Positions 35,677 through 47,436 of a DNA stretch of 64,000 nucleotides are shown piece by piece. A program made the translations under genes and the position numbers. The DNA is from Sisyra terminalis. Lineage: Eukaryota; Arthropoda; Insecta; Neuroptera; Sisyridae. The number at the start of each line of letters is the position of its first letter. Within the stretch, counting starts at the first letter, position 1. The notes below the pieces were generated by a model. The model did no database searches. It was not told the origin of the DNA and saw only the letters and a list, made by a program, of their open reading frames with translations. The stretch is from the NCBI GenBank assembly GCA_958496175.1, contig OY292275.1, positions 4,154,001-4,218,000 of the forward strand. The letters are read 5' to 3'.

Positions 35677-36829
35677 GAACGAAAACCGTTGAAGACTTGA
35701 AATAAATAGATTTTTTCAATGGGATTTTTTGTTCGAGGATATTTTACGTATTCATCCATCCCCGTTGTGCTTTAGTGTAGCTTGACGCGAAGGATTCGGC
35801 TGGTGAGGGATGAAGTCGTGGTGTCCTGGGGATGAGGATAATCTATCTATTTTAAAACATGACCATCAGTCAACATGAATGAGGCGAACGAAGCTCGGCT
35901 AAGTGGGATATGAAGGACGATACAGCATTGATCCTGTTTTATATCCTTAACGTACACGGGATATAAATAGGCCACCGCCTTTTTTAATCATATATGTGGG
36001 AAATATATACGATGATGATAAGAATTAAGGGATGTGAAAACGATGGTGGTGTTGATGAGTTTTCTACTTTATCCCCGTGCTAGTGAAACATCTCCACCCG
36101 GGGTCCCATTCCCCGTTGCATTCGAGTTAAATAGAGTAGATTTCCGTTTGTATAGGGGATGCAACATGGAACGGGAAGTTTATCTGCACTTTAGACACCC
36201 TCAATCCAAAAGATTTGCATTCGGAAAACTCGGTTTGGAGAAGAAAACGACGCTGGCGTGGAGATATCGGAATGTAAATGCGATCTACGTTCAATCGGTT
36301 TTTCTCTCGTTGGTCGGCCAATGGGGGGTGCACACGTGGGGGATGGTTTTCGGTGGTCCATGCTCTCGAATCTATCTAAATATACATAATGGAGATGTTT
36401 TGAATTGAGTCCTCTTCGCCTCGTGTACATAAGACGAAGAGGGTGTTAAATACGTTCGCTAACATTTCACAACCCTCCACCATTCAAGAGCCATCCATGG
36501 CTTTCACCTACCCCCTCCTTCTTCCCATCCCGCCGGTATTCGATACTCGATTTTCTAGTATGATCTTGGGAAAAAGAAAATTTCGAATTGACCACGAGAG
36601 TTAATGCACACGAGGCGCTTTATTGCGAGTTCGATTTGATCTCGCGCTGTTGGAAATTGAATCGGAAATGCGAGAGCTTTAAAGCTCCATTTTCTCACTA
36701 AGTTTGTTGTGTATTCCTTTTTTTTCTTGTTTTACTTTGAAAAGCAGCAATTACCTTAATGATCGAGCTTAAAGTGCACATTGCATTTATACGAAATATT
36801 TTCCAAAGGAAAATTCATTTTTAATTGGA
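35677..36829. other. Intergenic, higher-GC unique block
   Basis: Apparently single-copy. A 124-codon frame at 36034-36408 starts at GTG, has an overlapping antisense frame and no recognisable domain. It is not called. Confidence 0.4.
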
Positions 36830-36838
36830 CTAAACTTG

Positions 36839-39161
36839 ACCTCTGTCAAGTTAGCACCCGACTTTTACAAATAAAAAATTTGAAATATATTTTTAGATTG
36901 CCTTTTGTTTGTAATTGATTGTACCGAAAAAATTTTCGTTTGTACCTCAACCGAAAAAAAGTTATTAAATTTTTAAAAATCGATAGCCCCCCATTGTTAG
37001 ATTTTTCAAAAAAAAAATTAATGGCCATAGATAGGCCTTGACACGTAGTGGATTGTACCGAAAAAAATTTGTTTCTAATTTTAACCCAAAAAAAGTTATG
37101 AGCGATTTTGTTAAAGCACGTATTCCATTGAAAATAGAATCAAATTAAGATTTTTTCGCTGACTTTGAACAGTTATACTGTGTATACTAGGGTGATTTTT
37201 TTTTTGACTTTTTTTGGTCCCATCGTGAAATTTTGTTGGAAATACCAAAACAAAATTTCTCTGAAAGTTTGAGCCCTTAATATTAATTTTAAGTCCTCGA
37301 ACAAGACGTGTAAAGATTTCCCAATGAAAATACACGGAAACTCTGATTTTTTATTTTTAAATTTCTATATCTCAGCGGCATGTCATGGAATCGCTTTTAC
37401 CGAAGATGGTTTTTTCTCAGAATTAAACGCTCTACAAAAGTGTCTATTGCGACATAGTCGTAACTCACACCGGTGAGGTAGTACGGGCCACTGAACCTGA
37501 TTTTTCCATAAAATTCGAGTTTTTTTGCATTTATCTCGTAAATAACAAGAGCTACGGAAAAATTATAAACCAAAAACTTGTAGAGAATTTGATTTCCTAC
37601 AAAAAAGTTCTTGTAGACCAAATCGCTAAGATCAATATTAAACGAGATATTAAGCCTTAAATTGATTTTTCTGTGAAATTTTTGCCGATCATTGATTTAA
37701 ACTTTAAATCAATATCTCGTTAATCTTGGCTTAATATCTCGTTAAATATTGATCTTAGCGATTTGGTCTACAGGACCTTTTTGTAGAAAATCAAATTCTC
37801 TACAAGTTTTTTATTTATAATTTTTCCGTAGCCCTTGTTATTTACGAGATAAATGCAAAAAACGCGAATTTTATGGAAAAATCAGGTTCAGTGGCCCGTA
37901 CTACCTCACCGGTGTGAATTACGACTTTGTCGCAATGGACACTTTTGTAGAGCGTTTAATTCTGAGAAAAAACCATCTTCGGTAAAAGCGATCCCATGAA
38001 ATGCCGCTGAGATATAGAAATTTAAAAATAAAAAATCAGAGTTTCCGTGTATTTTCAATGGGAAATCTTTACACGTCTTAGTCGAGGACTTAAAATTAAT
38101 ATTAAGGGCTCAAACTTTCAGAGAAATTTTTTTTTGGTATTTCCAATAAAATTTCACGGTGGTACCAAAAAAAAAACACTTTAATTACTATATTAAATTA
38201 TACTACATAAATTGGACTGCTATATATTTTATATATTGTATACACATTGAAAATAAAGTTTTCCGGCTACTACGCATTTTCCTTGAGAGATTTTCAACTT
38301 CAGAAAATTCAACTGGTTTCAACAACTAGAGACCAGCATCTGGGATAATCCGCAAAAAAATTCGTTTGTATCTCAATAGATTCAAAGTTATGGCTGTTTT
38401 TGCAATTTCAACAATGAAGTAATAAGAGTCTAATTACTCATACAAAATCCTTTATAACTACCGTTGGAATAGAGTTAGAATGATATTTTTTTCAGTACAA
38501 TCTTAAGCGCCTCCGGAGCTAGACTGTACCGCTCTTGGATTTAGTAAATCTCTCAAGGAAAATCCATAGTAGCCGGAAAACTTTATTTTCTTTCCGGGTG
38601 AGGTAGAAACGAAAATTCAACTAGTACCATCAACTAGAGACCAGCACGCGGAGGAATCCGCAAAAAATTCGTTTGTACCTCAATAGATTCAAAATTACGG
38701 CTGTTTTTGCAATTTCAACAATGAAGTAATTAGAGTCTAATTACATTTACAAAAGTTGTTGTAACTATTGTTTGGAACGAATTTGAAGGATTTTTTTTAG
38801 AATATGTGCCTTCGTAATAACACCCAAATTGCACTGCAATAAAATTTGTTTGTACTGCAGTTGAAAAAATTAACAGTCGTTATAAAATTCAACAATGGAA
38901 TAAGTGCATTCACAAAATCGCAAATAACTTTATTTGGGTTAAAGCTAGAAACACATTTTTTTCGGTAGAATCCACTACGTGTCAAGGCCTATCTATGACC
39001 GTTATTTTTTTTGAAAAATCTAACAATGGGGGGCTATCGATTTTTAAAAACTTTTTTTCGATTGAGGTACAAACGAAAATTTTTTCATTCAAACAGAAGC
39101 CAATCTAAAAATATATTTAAAATTTTAATTTGTAAAAGTCGGGTGCTAACTTGACAGAGGT
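36839..39161. mobile_element. Palindromic MULE-like element with perfect 9-bp target duplication
   Basis: Inverted ends ACCTCTGTCAAGTTAGCACC bound 2323 bp. They are flanked by a perfect 9-bp direct repeat, CTAAACTTG, at 36830-36838 and 39162-39170. Long, nearly identical terminal inverted repeats with a 9-bp duplication are the hallmark of Mutator-like elements. The arms contain repeated TTCGTTTGTACCTCAA phrases. The left part is interrupted by another foldback at 37198-38181. No transposase frame is present. Confidence 0.9.
37198..38181. mobile_element. Nested palindromic foldback (TAGGGTGATTTT type), copy 1
   Basis: Begins TAGGGTGATTTTTTTTTTGA and TTTGGTCCCATCGTGAAATT, with a mirrored right end. 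Arm modules are GAGCCCTTAATATTAATTTT, CGACCAAGACGTGTAAAGAT-like, AATTAAACGCTCTACAAAAG and ACTCACACCGGTGAGGTAGT. It sits inside the 36839-39161 palindrome and is therefore younger. Further copies start at 41243 and 61605. Confidence 0.85.
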
Positions 39162-39170
39162 CTAAACTTG

Positions 39171-40651
39171 GTCCATTTTTCTGATGACTTAACAGATGGT
39201 GGGTCCATTTTTTCAACTCAATTGCAGTGTTTTATTTTTGAGGAATTTAAAATAAGTGCATTGTATATTTGGTTTTATTTTTTTCCGACACAAGAGGAAG
39301 TTTTTCTCGCGTGTCATTTCCAATTAATCAGTTCGATTTTCCGAAGAACGCGTGGTTCATTCTTTGCACGGATTATTGCACTCAATTTGGATTAATTTCG
39401 GAATTGATGAGGCTTGGCTGACGACGGAGAAGATTAAATAGCTGCAAGACATACATCCACTGATTCCCTCGAGACCCACACTCCTGCACCGTGCTGTAAA
39501 CCACCAGGCCAGGCCCTATATTATATATAAAATATATAATTTTTATCCCCAAATAAATTATTATTATCATCTGCAAGATTTCCTCTGCAGAAAATCAATA
39601 AAGCTCAAAACTTGGAACAAGCAACAGCAAAAATTCCCGCCAATTAATATCTATCAGCGCCATTTTTTTTAATTTTTTTATTCTGCGATGATAAATTCGT
39701 TAAATGATTTTAAAACTTGCTGGTGGATATAAATAATGAATAAAGCTCGTGACAAACGAGTGAAGCTCACGATGTGACGTCAAGAAAGTAGGTATGTAAA
39801 CAAACACGGCATAATATGTACTTTTTGGGGATTTTGGACAGGATGGGTATCCCAATGGGGTGGGAAAGTATGTGCTCCTTTTTTGGCTCGACTCTTGTGT
39901 CGCTATCGTTGGGATTAACATAAACGGGATAACGGGATAGGAAGCAAGTTTTCAGGGAAATTCATCCATCTATCCATCTAACCAATCCGTTTGTTCTTAG
40001 TTCGTAGCGTTTATGCTTTAAGCACCATACCAAGCTCGTTATTTTCATGGATTACATCAATAACATTACTTCAGCCGGTGATTTATTATCAACTTATCAT
40101 TCGAGATTCTCAATTTCGGTAATTTATTCTAATGGCCGATTTTTTGGGTAAAACAAAAAGTGTTTTTTTTTTCTTTATAAATATAAAAGTTTTTGATGCA
40201 AATTTTTGGAGATTCTTTAGGTTAAATATCGTCGTAATTTGAGGGTTGTATAAAAACAATTATCTTCAAATCCAACAAATTCAAACCAACACTAATAATT
40301 TGTGAAATTTTCACTAATTTTTTTTTGAGGAGTTACAAAATCGGGCGTTAAAAAGAGCATCAAAGAGTGGTGGTATACAAAACATTGTTCCCTGTGGAGC
40401 GATACCAAGGGGCAAGCATACAGCAAAAGAATGATGGGTAAACCCAAGGTTTATAAATTACACAGGTTGCCCCATTAGAAAAAAATAATATGACGTCATA
40501 CGAAGAATTTTCAAATTTGAATCAGTCTGAAAATATGTATGAATTTCTTCTGGATACGTCACGTAGCGCATGAGGCTACCTGTCTATTTTTATAAACCTT
40601 GGGGTAAACCTTCTCAAAATCTAACCACTGAAATTCAAAATTTATTGGTGG
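39171..40651. other. Intergenic, no supportable gene
   Basis: A short minus-strand stretch around 39410-39520 reads GLVVYSTVQECGSRGNQWMY and then VLQLFNLLRRQPSLI. It has non-random amino-acid character but no start, splice context or family that I can name with confidence. A TGACGTCA site lies near 39775 and another near 40492. Confidence 0.4.
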
Positions 40652-41242
40652 CTAGCTGATCCCCGCGACTTCGTCTGCCTAACGTAGGTGTAAATTATAT
40701 TTTCTTATTAGATTTGCAATTTGTAGTGGTATATGAACATTTTAATAATTCTTATTTGTTTTACGAAAAACATAATCATACTTAAAAACACTGCTTTGTC
40801 GACTTTAAAGAGACACATTTAATAAACTGTTGCTTAGAATAAAATATTTGTATGTAATGATCAATTAATTTTCAAAAATTATTTGCAAATATCTGAAAAG
40901 AGTATGTTCAATTGCGTATACCTGCAGTAGGTATACCTACCGTTAACCAAATAATCCATAAATCAATCAGGATCTATATATAAAAAAATATCGTCAAGTT
41001 CAATAAGGTTGGTCTTAATTATGATTTAAAACAGTAAAAAGTTATCAAAACACTCGCGTCAAAATAACAGAAGTAAAGGGTCTGGATTTAGAATATTAGT
41101 AGAAATCCCATTTCATTGTCTCGAGTCCCGAATGAACCTTTTTCTCATAACTATTACACTACTGCAATGTACAAAACTATCGCGAAATTAAAATATGTTC
41201 AATTGCACGTAACCCAGTTCCTCCATAATTAAGTATAACCAT
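40652..41242 (-). mobile_element. Helitron 3' portion, minus strand
   Basis: On the minus strand the segment ends GCGGGGATCAGCTAG at 40652, a Helitron-type CTAG terminus. Sequence up to 41242 matches the interior of the 60913-62968 Helitron (for example the TATGGAGGAACTGGGTT region). The 5' end is not found beyond the inserted foldback, so the copy is truncated. Confidence 0.7.
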
Positions 41243-42059
41243 TAGGGTGATTTTTTTTTGACTTTTTTTGGTCCCATCGTGAAATTTTGTTGGAAATACC
41301 AAAAAAAAAAATTCCCTGAAAGTTTGAGCCCTTAATATTAATTTTAAGTCCTCGACCAAGACGTGTAAAGATTTCCCATTGAAAATACACGGAAACTCTG
41401 ATTTTTTATTTTTAAATTTCTATATCTCAGCGGAATTTCATGGGATCGCTTTTATCGAAGATGATTTTTTCTCAGAATTAAACGCTCTACAAATGTGCCC
41501 ATTGCGACAAAGTCGTAACTCACACCGGTGAGGTAGTACGGGCCACTGAACCTGATTTTTTCATAAAATTCGCGTTTTTTTTTGCATTTATCTCGTAAAT
41601 AACAAGAGCTACGGAAAAATTATAAATAAAAAAACTTTTAGAGAATTTGATTTCCTACAAAAGAGTTCCCATAGACCAAATCGCGAAAATCAATATTAAA
41701 CGAGATATTAAGCCTTGAATTGATTTTTCTGTGAAATTTTTGATTTAAAGTTGAAATCAATGAGCGGCAAAAATTTCACAGAAAAATCAATTCAAGGCTT
41801 AATATCTCGTTTAATATTGATCTTCACGATTTGGTCTACATAAACTTTTTTGTAGGAAATCAAATTCTCTACAAGTTTTTTGCTTATAATTTTTTCGTAG
41901 CTCTTGTTATTTATAAGATAAATGCAAAAAAAACGCGAATTTTATGGAAAAATCAAGTTCAGTGACCCGTACTACCTCACCGGTGTGAGTTACGACTTTG
42001 TCGCAATGGGCACTTTTGTAGAGCGTTTAATTTTGAGAAAAACCCATCTTCGGTAAAAG
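41243..42059. mobile_element. Palindromic foldback (TAGGGTGATTTT type), copy 2, truncated
   Basis: Same family as 37198-38181. The left arm is complete from TAGGGTGATTTTTTTTTGAC and the centre lies near 41750. The right arm stops at TTCGGTAAAAGG before the terminal sequence, where AT-rich DNA begins. It lies at the inner end of a Helitron piece, nearly the same relative position as the copy at 61605. Confidence 0.8.
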
Positions 42060-43011
42060 GCTGTTATTAAAATGATATAACAAAAACAGAAACTTATTAT
42101 TAATTAAATTTTTATTAAATTATATTAAACTTTATTATTAAAATTTTATTATTATTACAATTTTATTAAACTCTTATTAAATTTTTATTAAATACTTATA
42201 AAATTCAAAATTTCAATTGTTGATTAACTCTACATTTTCTCATACAAACTGAGTCACCCCTTTTTACTCTTTTAGGGTAGGAATTTTCAAAAAAAAAAAT
42301 CTTATCAGATGTCTTCTTATTATAAGGAATACATTGAATATTAAAATTTCATCAGTCAGAGGCGGTAAAAACAGAATTTTATGTATGCACAGTTTTAAAA
42401 TCGTATTTACTTTAAGGGGCATTCCATGGTGACTGGTGGGACATTTGACTTTGAATTTCTACTAATTATGCGCTACAATGATTGAAACTAATATAATCAT
42501 AAAATGTATCACAATTTATAGAAAAATAACCAATTAGCAACATCATTTAAAAAAAAGCTTTGTTTTTCTTAGTTTCTTGTAATGGTCACTTGAATTAGTG
42601 TGACTAGTGTGACACCAAAAAATCCTTCTCTCTTACTATGGTGCCCTTAAAGACAAATTTCAGTTCGACTACTAAATTTTCAATGGAGATTTTCTTCCTT
42701 CTACTATATTTATCTCACATTATTTCATTTTCTTCAAGTATTAGATTAATTACTTAAATAGAAGAAATTAAAAAAAAGTTGTGACTGGTGGGACAAGTAC
42801 AAAATGAGTAAACAAAACTTTTCGTTAATGGCACTTTTATATTTTTTCTATCTTTGTATTGTTAATTGGGCAACGTATTGGTGGAGGTTTTTGATTTAAG
42901 GTAGAATTTTATTTATTTCTATACATTTATATATATTTTGGTAACACAAGAATATTGTTTAGACTTAAATTTTTTCTATAATTTCCGAATAAAAATTAAA
43001 TTAATTTTTAT
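42060..43011. other. AT-rich spacer with recurring GTGACTGGTGGGAC motif
   Basis: 42070-42200 is a low-complexity TTATTAAA tract. GTGACTGGTGGGAC occurs near 42429 and 42781, a looser form near 42602, and again at the 5' end of the pseudogene at 43434-43463. No frame is open here beyond the pseudogene tail, so it may be its 3' untranslated or flanking repeat. Confidence 0.45.
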
Positions 43012-43464
43012 TTAATCATTATCCTTGAAGAATAAAGTCCAGTGTCTTACATTATTGGACTCTGATGATGTTGCCGTCAAATAATAACTAATGCTTTTAT
43101 TGTCATCAGCTTTCAAATAATGCTGTTTTCTAATTCATGGAATTTTTTTAATGTTTTGCCACTGTTTGTTAAGATGTGAATGATTTTTTTTAATATCATC
43201 TGTTCCAACAAAGAAAAAATGGAACCCATTGATACATTTTAACATTAAATAGTCGTGGCAGTCTTTAATATTTTTAATTACTGCTTTTCTTGTCATAATA
43301 ACAGACCAAAGAGTTCGTTTTGCTATTGCTCCGATACCATCAACTTCTCCTTTACCATGACCAGACGCAAAAAAAAACTCCAATTCTATCCAATTCAAAA
43401 AATTTTTTATCATGTATTGGCTATAAGCTATAGTCCCACCAGTCACATGTGACTGGTGGTACAT
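43012..43464 (-). pseudogene. SGHGKG-motif protein, last exon, one in-frame stop
   Basis: The minus-strand frame from 43464 reads through NFLNWIELEFFFASGHGKGE, VDGIGAIAKRTLWSVI, and a VGTDDIKK...LNKQWQNIKKIP segment. A TGA at about 43135-43137 follows. The frame then continues open for about 40 more codons (IRKQHYLKADDN...HWTLFFKDND) to TAA at 43012-43014. The continued open frame suggests the TGA arose from a glycine codon. FxxSGHGKGxxDGxGxxxKR resembles a motif I recall from uncharacterised, often transposon-linked animal proteins. That recollection could not be checked. TTCTTTTAG just upstream is a plausible splice acceptor. Confidence 0.6.
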
Positions 43465-43606
43465 ACTCTAAAAGAACCTAGAGACTATAATATAGACTTT
43501 TTAACAATCATAAGAAGTTTAAATTATTTACGACATGTTAATTTTTACTTTTACCAAGAAAAAAAAATAAGCACGGTTTAAGGTAAAAAAAACATCTTTT
43601 GTGTAC

Positions 43607-43868
43607 AGGGTCAAGAATACCAAGTGTGGAATAGCTAGCCGATGCGTAAGCTCCACTGGCATAATCCAGTTTGGATTTGATCAGTGCACGATACGCATTC
43701 AAGAGGGAATTTATGTCTGCTCCACGTCCTCTTCCATTCAGAACCTTCAGGAGATTCATTCTACTGAGGCAGTCAGCCTTAAGTGCTCGTAGGCGGCTTG
43801 TCCATGTGAGTTAGTGGTTCAGTTTGACTCCGGTTGTGACGCAGGTTATGTTACACGTTTTATTAAAA
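43607..43868 (-). pseudogene. Jockey-like LINE reverse transcriptase fragment
   Basis: The minus-strand translation reads GVKLNH, stop, LTWTSRLRALKADCLSRMNL, LKVLNGRGRGAD and LLNAYRALIKSKLDYASGAY, then LGILDPVHKR. This is the C-terminal thumb side of Jockey/R1-type reverse transcriptases (LTW...LNLLKVLxxxxWGAD...LYRALVRSKLDYG...LDPVH). One in-frame stop precedes LTW, and the sequence breaks down after DPVHKR. A Helitron abuts its 5' side at 43870. It is dead and non-autonomous. Confidence 0.85.
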
Positions 43869-43869
43869 A

Positions 43870-44184
43870 CTAGCTGATCCCCGCGACTTCGTCTGCGTAA
43901 CGTAGGTGTAGTTATATTTAGAGAATATTTTCCCTTATTATTTTTTTGGAATGATAAGTAGCCTATAGTCTGTGGGAAATTATGTTGTATCTTAATACCA
44001 AATTTCATTAAATTCGGTTGTTCCGTTCTTTAGTTAAATCGGGACAAACAGACAGACAGACAGACAAAAATTTTAAAAATGTTAAATTTGGAATAAGGGC
44101 CTCTTGAGACAAATTTTTACCCTAAAATTGGGTTCAAAATCGAAATGTACAGACAGACATAAGAATTTTATATATTAGTATAGA
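43870..44184 (-). mobile_element. Complete small Helitron (315 bp)
   Basis: On the minus strand it starts TCTATACTAATATATAAAAT and ends GCGGGGATCAGCTAG. It is inserted between host A and T, the Helitron rule. The interior keeps the tetranucleotide GTCTGTCTGTCTG run and the TTAACTAAAGAACGGAACAA phrase. There is no coding capacity. It lies directly against the LINE fragment and probably disrupted it. Confidence 0.85.
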
Positions 44185-45845
44185 TAAATCTTATAATCGA
44201 TTACTATGGCCAAAGAAAATATCTTCATACTATTGGGGCATTGTTAGACCCTCAATATGGTAGAGTTCTGTATTTTATTAGTATGGCGATTGAAACATCT
44301 ATGGATATCCGATCTCAGTACTAAATTAGTCGAACACCATTTTGGCTTATGATAGATCAAATATCGTGGATTTATCGGGGAAATCATTTTCATATATTTT
44401 TTTTTTTTGATAGGTTCTCGAATACGTGTAAGATGACACAAATATGCGAAATAATTGATAGTATTGCCAACCAGGGCTGGTAAGCACTGGATACTTTTCC
44501 TCCACCAGGAAAAAAGCTCACATAGTTGTTGTCCACCAAAAATTCAAAACCCAAAAATAAAATCACAAGCTACCGTCCTATTCTATTCGAAAGAATCATC
44601 AAGCAACTGTTATTACTATTATTTTTAAAATATTTCATCTCTGATTTATATATGAAAAGGATAATTTGTAAGGGAACCAAATTGAAATTTAAAAATAAAA
44701 AAATACTTTTCATAATAATATCTTAGACCAAATCTCACATTTTACTAAATCAATATTTTCCCTAAAAAAAAATTCTCCAATTTAAAAAAAAAATGAAAAG
44801 AACCATTCGGAATTTTCTCTCCGGGGAAACTTCGTCAACAAGTATCATCATTATTTTCCCTATATTTCACCTTTTTTTTTGTTGTTGATGTCGTTGCGCA
44901 CGCTTGACGTCAAACTGCCAACTGTTGATGCACATTTCACATTCCATCACCACCCCCACAAATACACAAATATAGTGGTACACTTAAAGTTCGCTTAAAT
45001 TTTCTCAAATGAACCAAATAATTTAACACTTAATTTATGATTCGTTCGGCAGAAGAAGAAAAAAAAAAATTCATCATCTCTCCCAAATACGTCACGATGA
45101 AATGAACCATTTTTCACAACCCCCAAATGGCACCACAGTAGAAAAAAAAATGGGTTTAAATCATTTTGAAACCGTATAAATCCTCGAGATCGTTTCAAAC
45201 GTCATTTATATGATTATATAAATTGAGAAAGATATTTATTTATACCTTCATTCTATATAGTGAATATATGTGAGTGTTTTTTTTTCCTCCCTTCCTTGGT
45301 TTCCCTTCCCACTGGTCGGTCCAGCTTTCCTTTCATTTGAGTGAATGATGCGAGTATAAAAGAAAACCGAAAAAACTTCAACGTTTGTATGCCAATTTTT
45401 TTTTTTTGTTTTGCTTTGCGTATTTTCGTAAGTTTGTTCGAATGGAAATGGAAAATAATTTCACAATACCACCCCTATAGTATGAAAAGAAACAGTCAAG
45501 TTAAATATGAATTTTTTCTTTTGTTAGTGGCTTCGATTTGTGGCGGTTTAAGGGTTGATAGATTTGCCTTTTTTTTTTGGTCTAGTTTTTTACTTGTTTG
45601 ATGTTATGTTTGACGAATAAAAGGGATGGGTTTTCCTCTTCTTTTTTTTCGAAGAATTTTAAGAGAAAAAAAATGTACAGGTTAAAGGGAATGGGGTGGT
45701 TTTTTTGTAGCCTTTTGCCTTTAGCCAATAAAAAGTAGGACGATTATCGAGTTGGGTGACCGATTTGGAACATTTCTTGCTATTTAAACGATAATTTTCA
45801 TCCTTGAAAATATTTTAAAATAAAAATTGATTTTTCCACCTGTCG
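44185..45845. other. Intergenic, no gene seen
   Basis: AT-rich, with a less biased block near 44800-45350. Short frames contain homopolymer-coded residues only. Confidence 0.4.
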
Positions 45846-45849
45846 CACC

Positions 45850-47422
45850 CGGGTCAGTCCAAATCAGTCGGTCCAGCACTGGTTTTGCTGTCACCCCAAC
45901 ATGTTGGTAGTTCAAATTCATCATTATTTTAATTTTATTGTTTTTAGTTTTCCAGTGGTGGCCATATTAGTTTTACTAGGCGCTGACATTTTCGCACTTT
46001 TAAGGGTTTGCGGAAACTTGATTATCTCAGGCCCTATTTGTCCTATCAAAATCAAACTAAAAGCAGTGGGTTCATGAAAATATAAGCTATAAAGTTATAA
46101 TAAGACGTTTTCATCTAAATGTAATTTTAAGGGGTGAAATTTCAGTCTAAATTTTTAGCTCTCATTTCTAAAAACTCCAATTTTCACGGAGAAATTGTGA
46201 AGGAAGGGAAAGAGTCTACACGTTAAAACTTTTTTTTACAAACAATTAAGTACTAGTTGTATTCAAAAACAGAATTTGAAGTCTGAGACTTTAAGCCTTT
46301 TTAAAATAAAAAATAACAAAATTTGGAAATTTTCAAAATTTTCAATTTTCTGAGCTCAATATCTCTGGTGGGGGACCAGATAAAAATCTGAAATATCACC
46401 CCATTATAGTACTGTATGATAGTATTATGCACCGAAAATTTGGAGTATGAGATTTGACTAGGAGCAGAGGTATTGCAGCACAAAATGTCAAAATAATGCA
46501 TACTTCAGTAGTGATTATAATGTATTTAACTATTAATATGTGACATATACTTGGCAAAAAGGGCATTTTACACAAAATACAATTATACAACATACATTAT
46601 TAGCTTTCAGAAAGAAGTATATGTTTTAAATTTAAGATATGAATAACAGTTAGCCCAAAGTATATGTTGTTTTGTGTAAAATGCCCTTTTTGCCAAGTAT
46701 ATGTCACATATTAATAGTTAAATACATTATAATCACTACTGAAGTATGCATTATTTTGACATTTTCTGCATGCAATACCTCTGGTCCTAGTCAAATCTCA
46801 AACTCCAAATTTTAGGTGCATAATACTATCATCCAGTACTATAATGGGGTGATATTTCAGAATTTTATCTGGTCCCCCACCAGAGATATTGAGCTCAGAA
46901 AATTGAAAATTTTGAAAATTTCCAAATTTTGTTATTTTTTATTTTAAAAAGGCTTAAAGTCTCAGACTTCAAATTCTACTAGTACTACAACTAGAATACA
47001 ACTAGTACTTAATTGTTTGTAAAAAAAAGTTTTAACGTGTAGACTCTTTCCCTTCCTTCACAATCTTTCCGTGAAATTTGGAGTTTTTACAAATGAGAGC
47101 TAAAAATTTAGGCTGAAATTTCACCCCTTAGAATTACATTTAGGATTACATAAACTCACTGCTTTTAATTTCATTTTGATAGGACAAATAGGGCCAGAGA
47201 TAATCAAGTTTCCGCAAACCCTTAAAAGTGCAAAATTATCTGCGCCTAGTAAAACTAATATGGCCACCACTGGAAAACTAAAAACAATAAAATTAAAATA
47301 ATGATGAATTTGAACTACCAACATGTTGGGGTCATAGCGCACAAAAAATATTTTTATTTTTATAATGGTTGAGCAAACATTTCATTAATTTTTGGACCAC
47401 TTTATTTGGACTGGCCCACCCA
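45850..47422. mobile_element. Palindromic element with CCCCAACATGTTGG arms
   Basis: Arms from about 45895 (ACCCCAACATGTTGGTAG, then TTTTCCAGTGGTGGCCATAT) are mirrored at 47270-47335. The pairing continues inward to a centre near 46600. Weaker outer similarity (GGGTCAGTCCAAAT / ATTTGGACTGGCCC) extends the ends to about 45850 and 47422. Interior modules differ from the CTTAATATTAA families, so this is a separate lineage. No coding capacity and no clear target duplication. Confidence 0.75.
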
Positions 47423-47436
47423 TAATTAATTACTTA

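Noticed and set aside
36034..36408. 124-codon open stretch, plus strand
   Set aside because: Starts at GTG, has a long antisense frame over the same bases, and shows no domain.
39410..39520. Short peptide with a pentatricopeptide-like look (GNQWMYVLQLFNLLRR), minus strand
   Set aside because: Only about 40 residues, no repeat partner, no start or splice sites. The resemblance could easily be chance.
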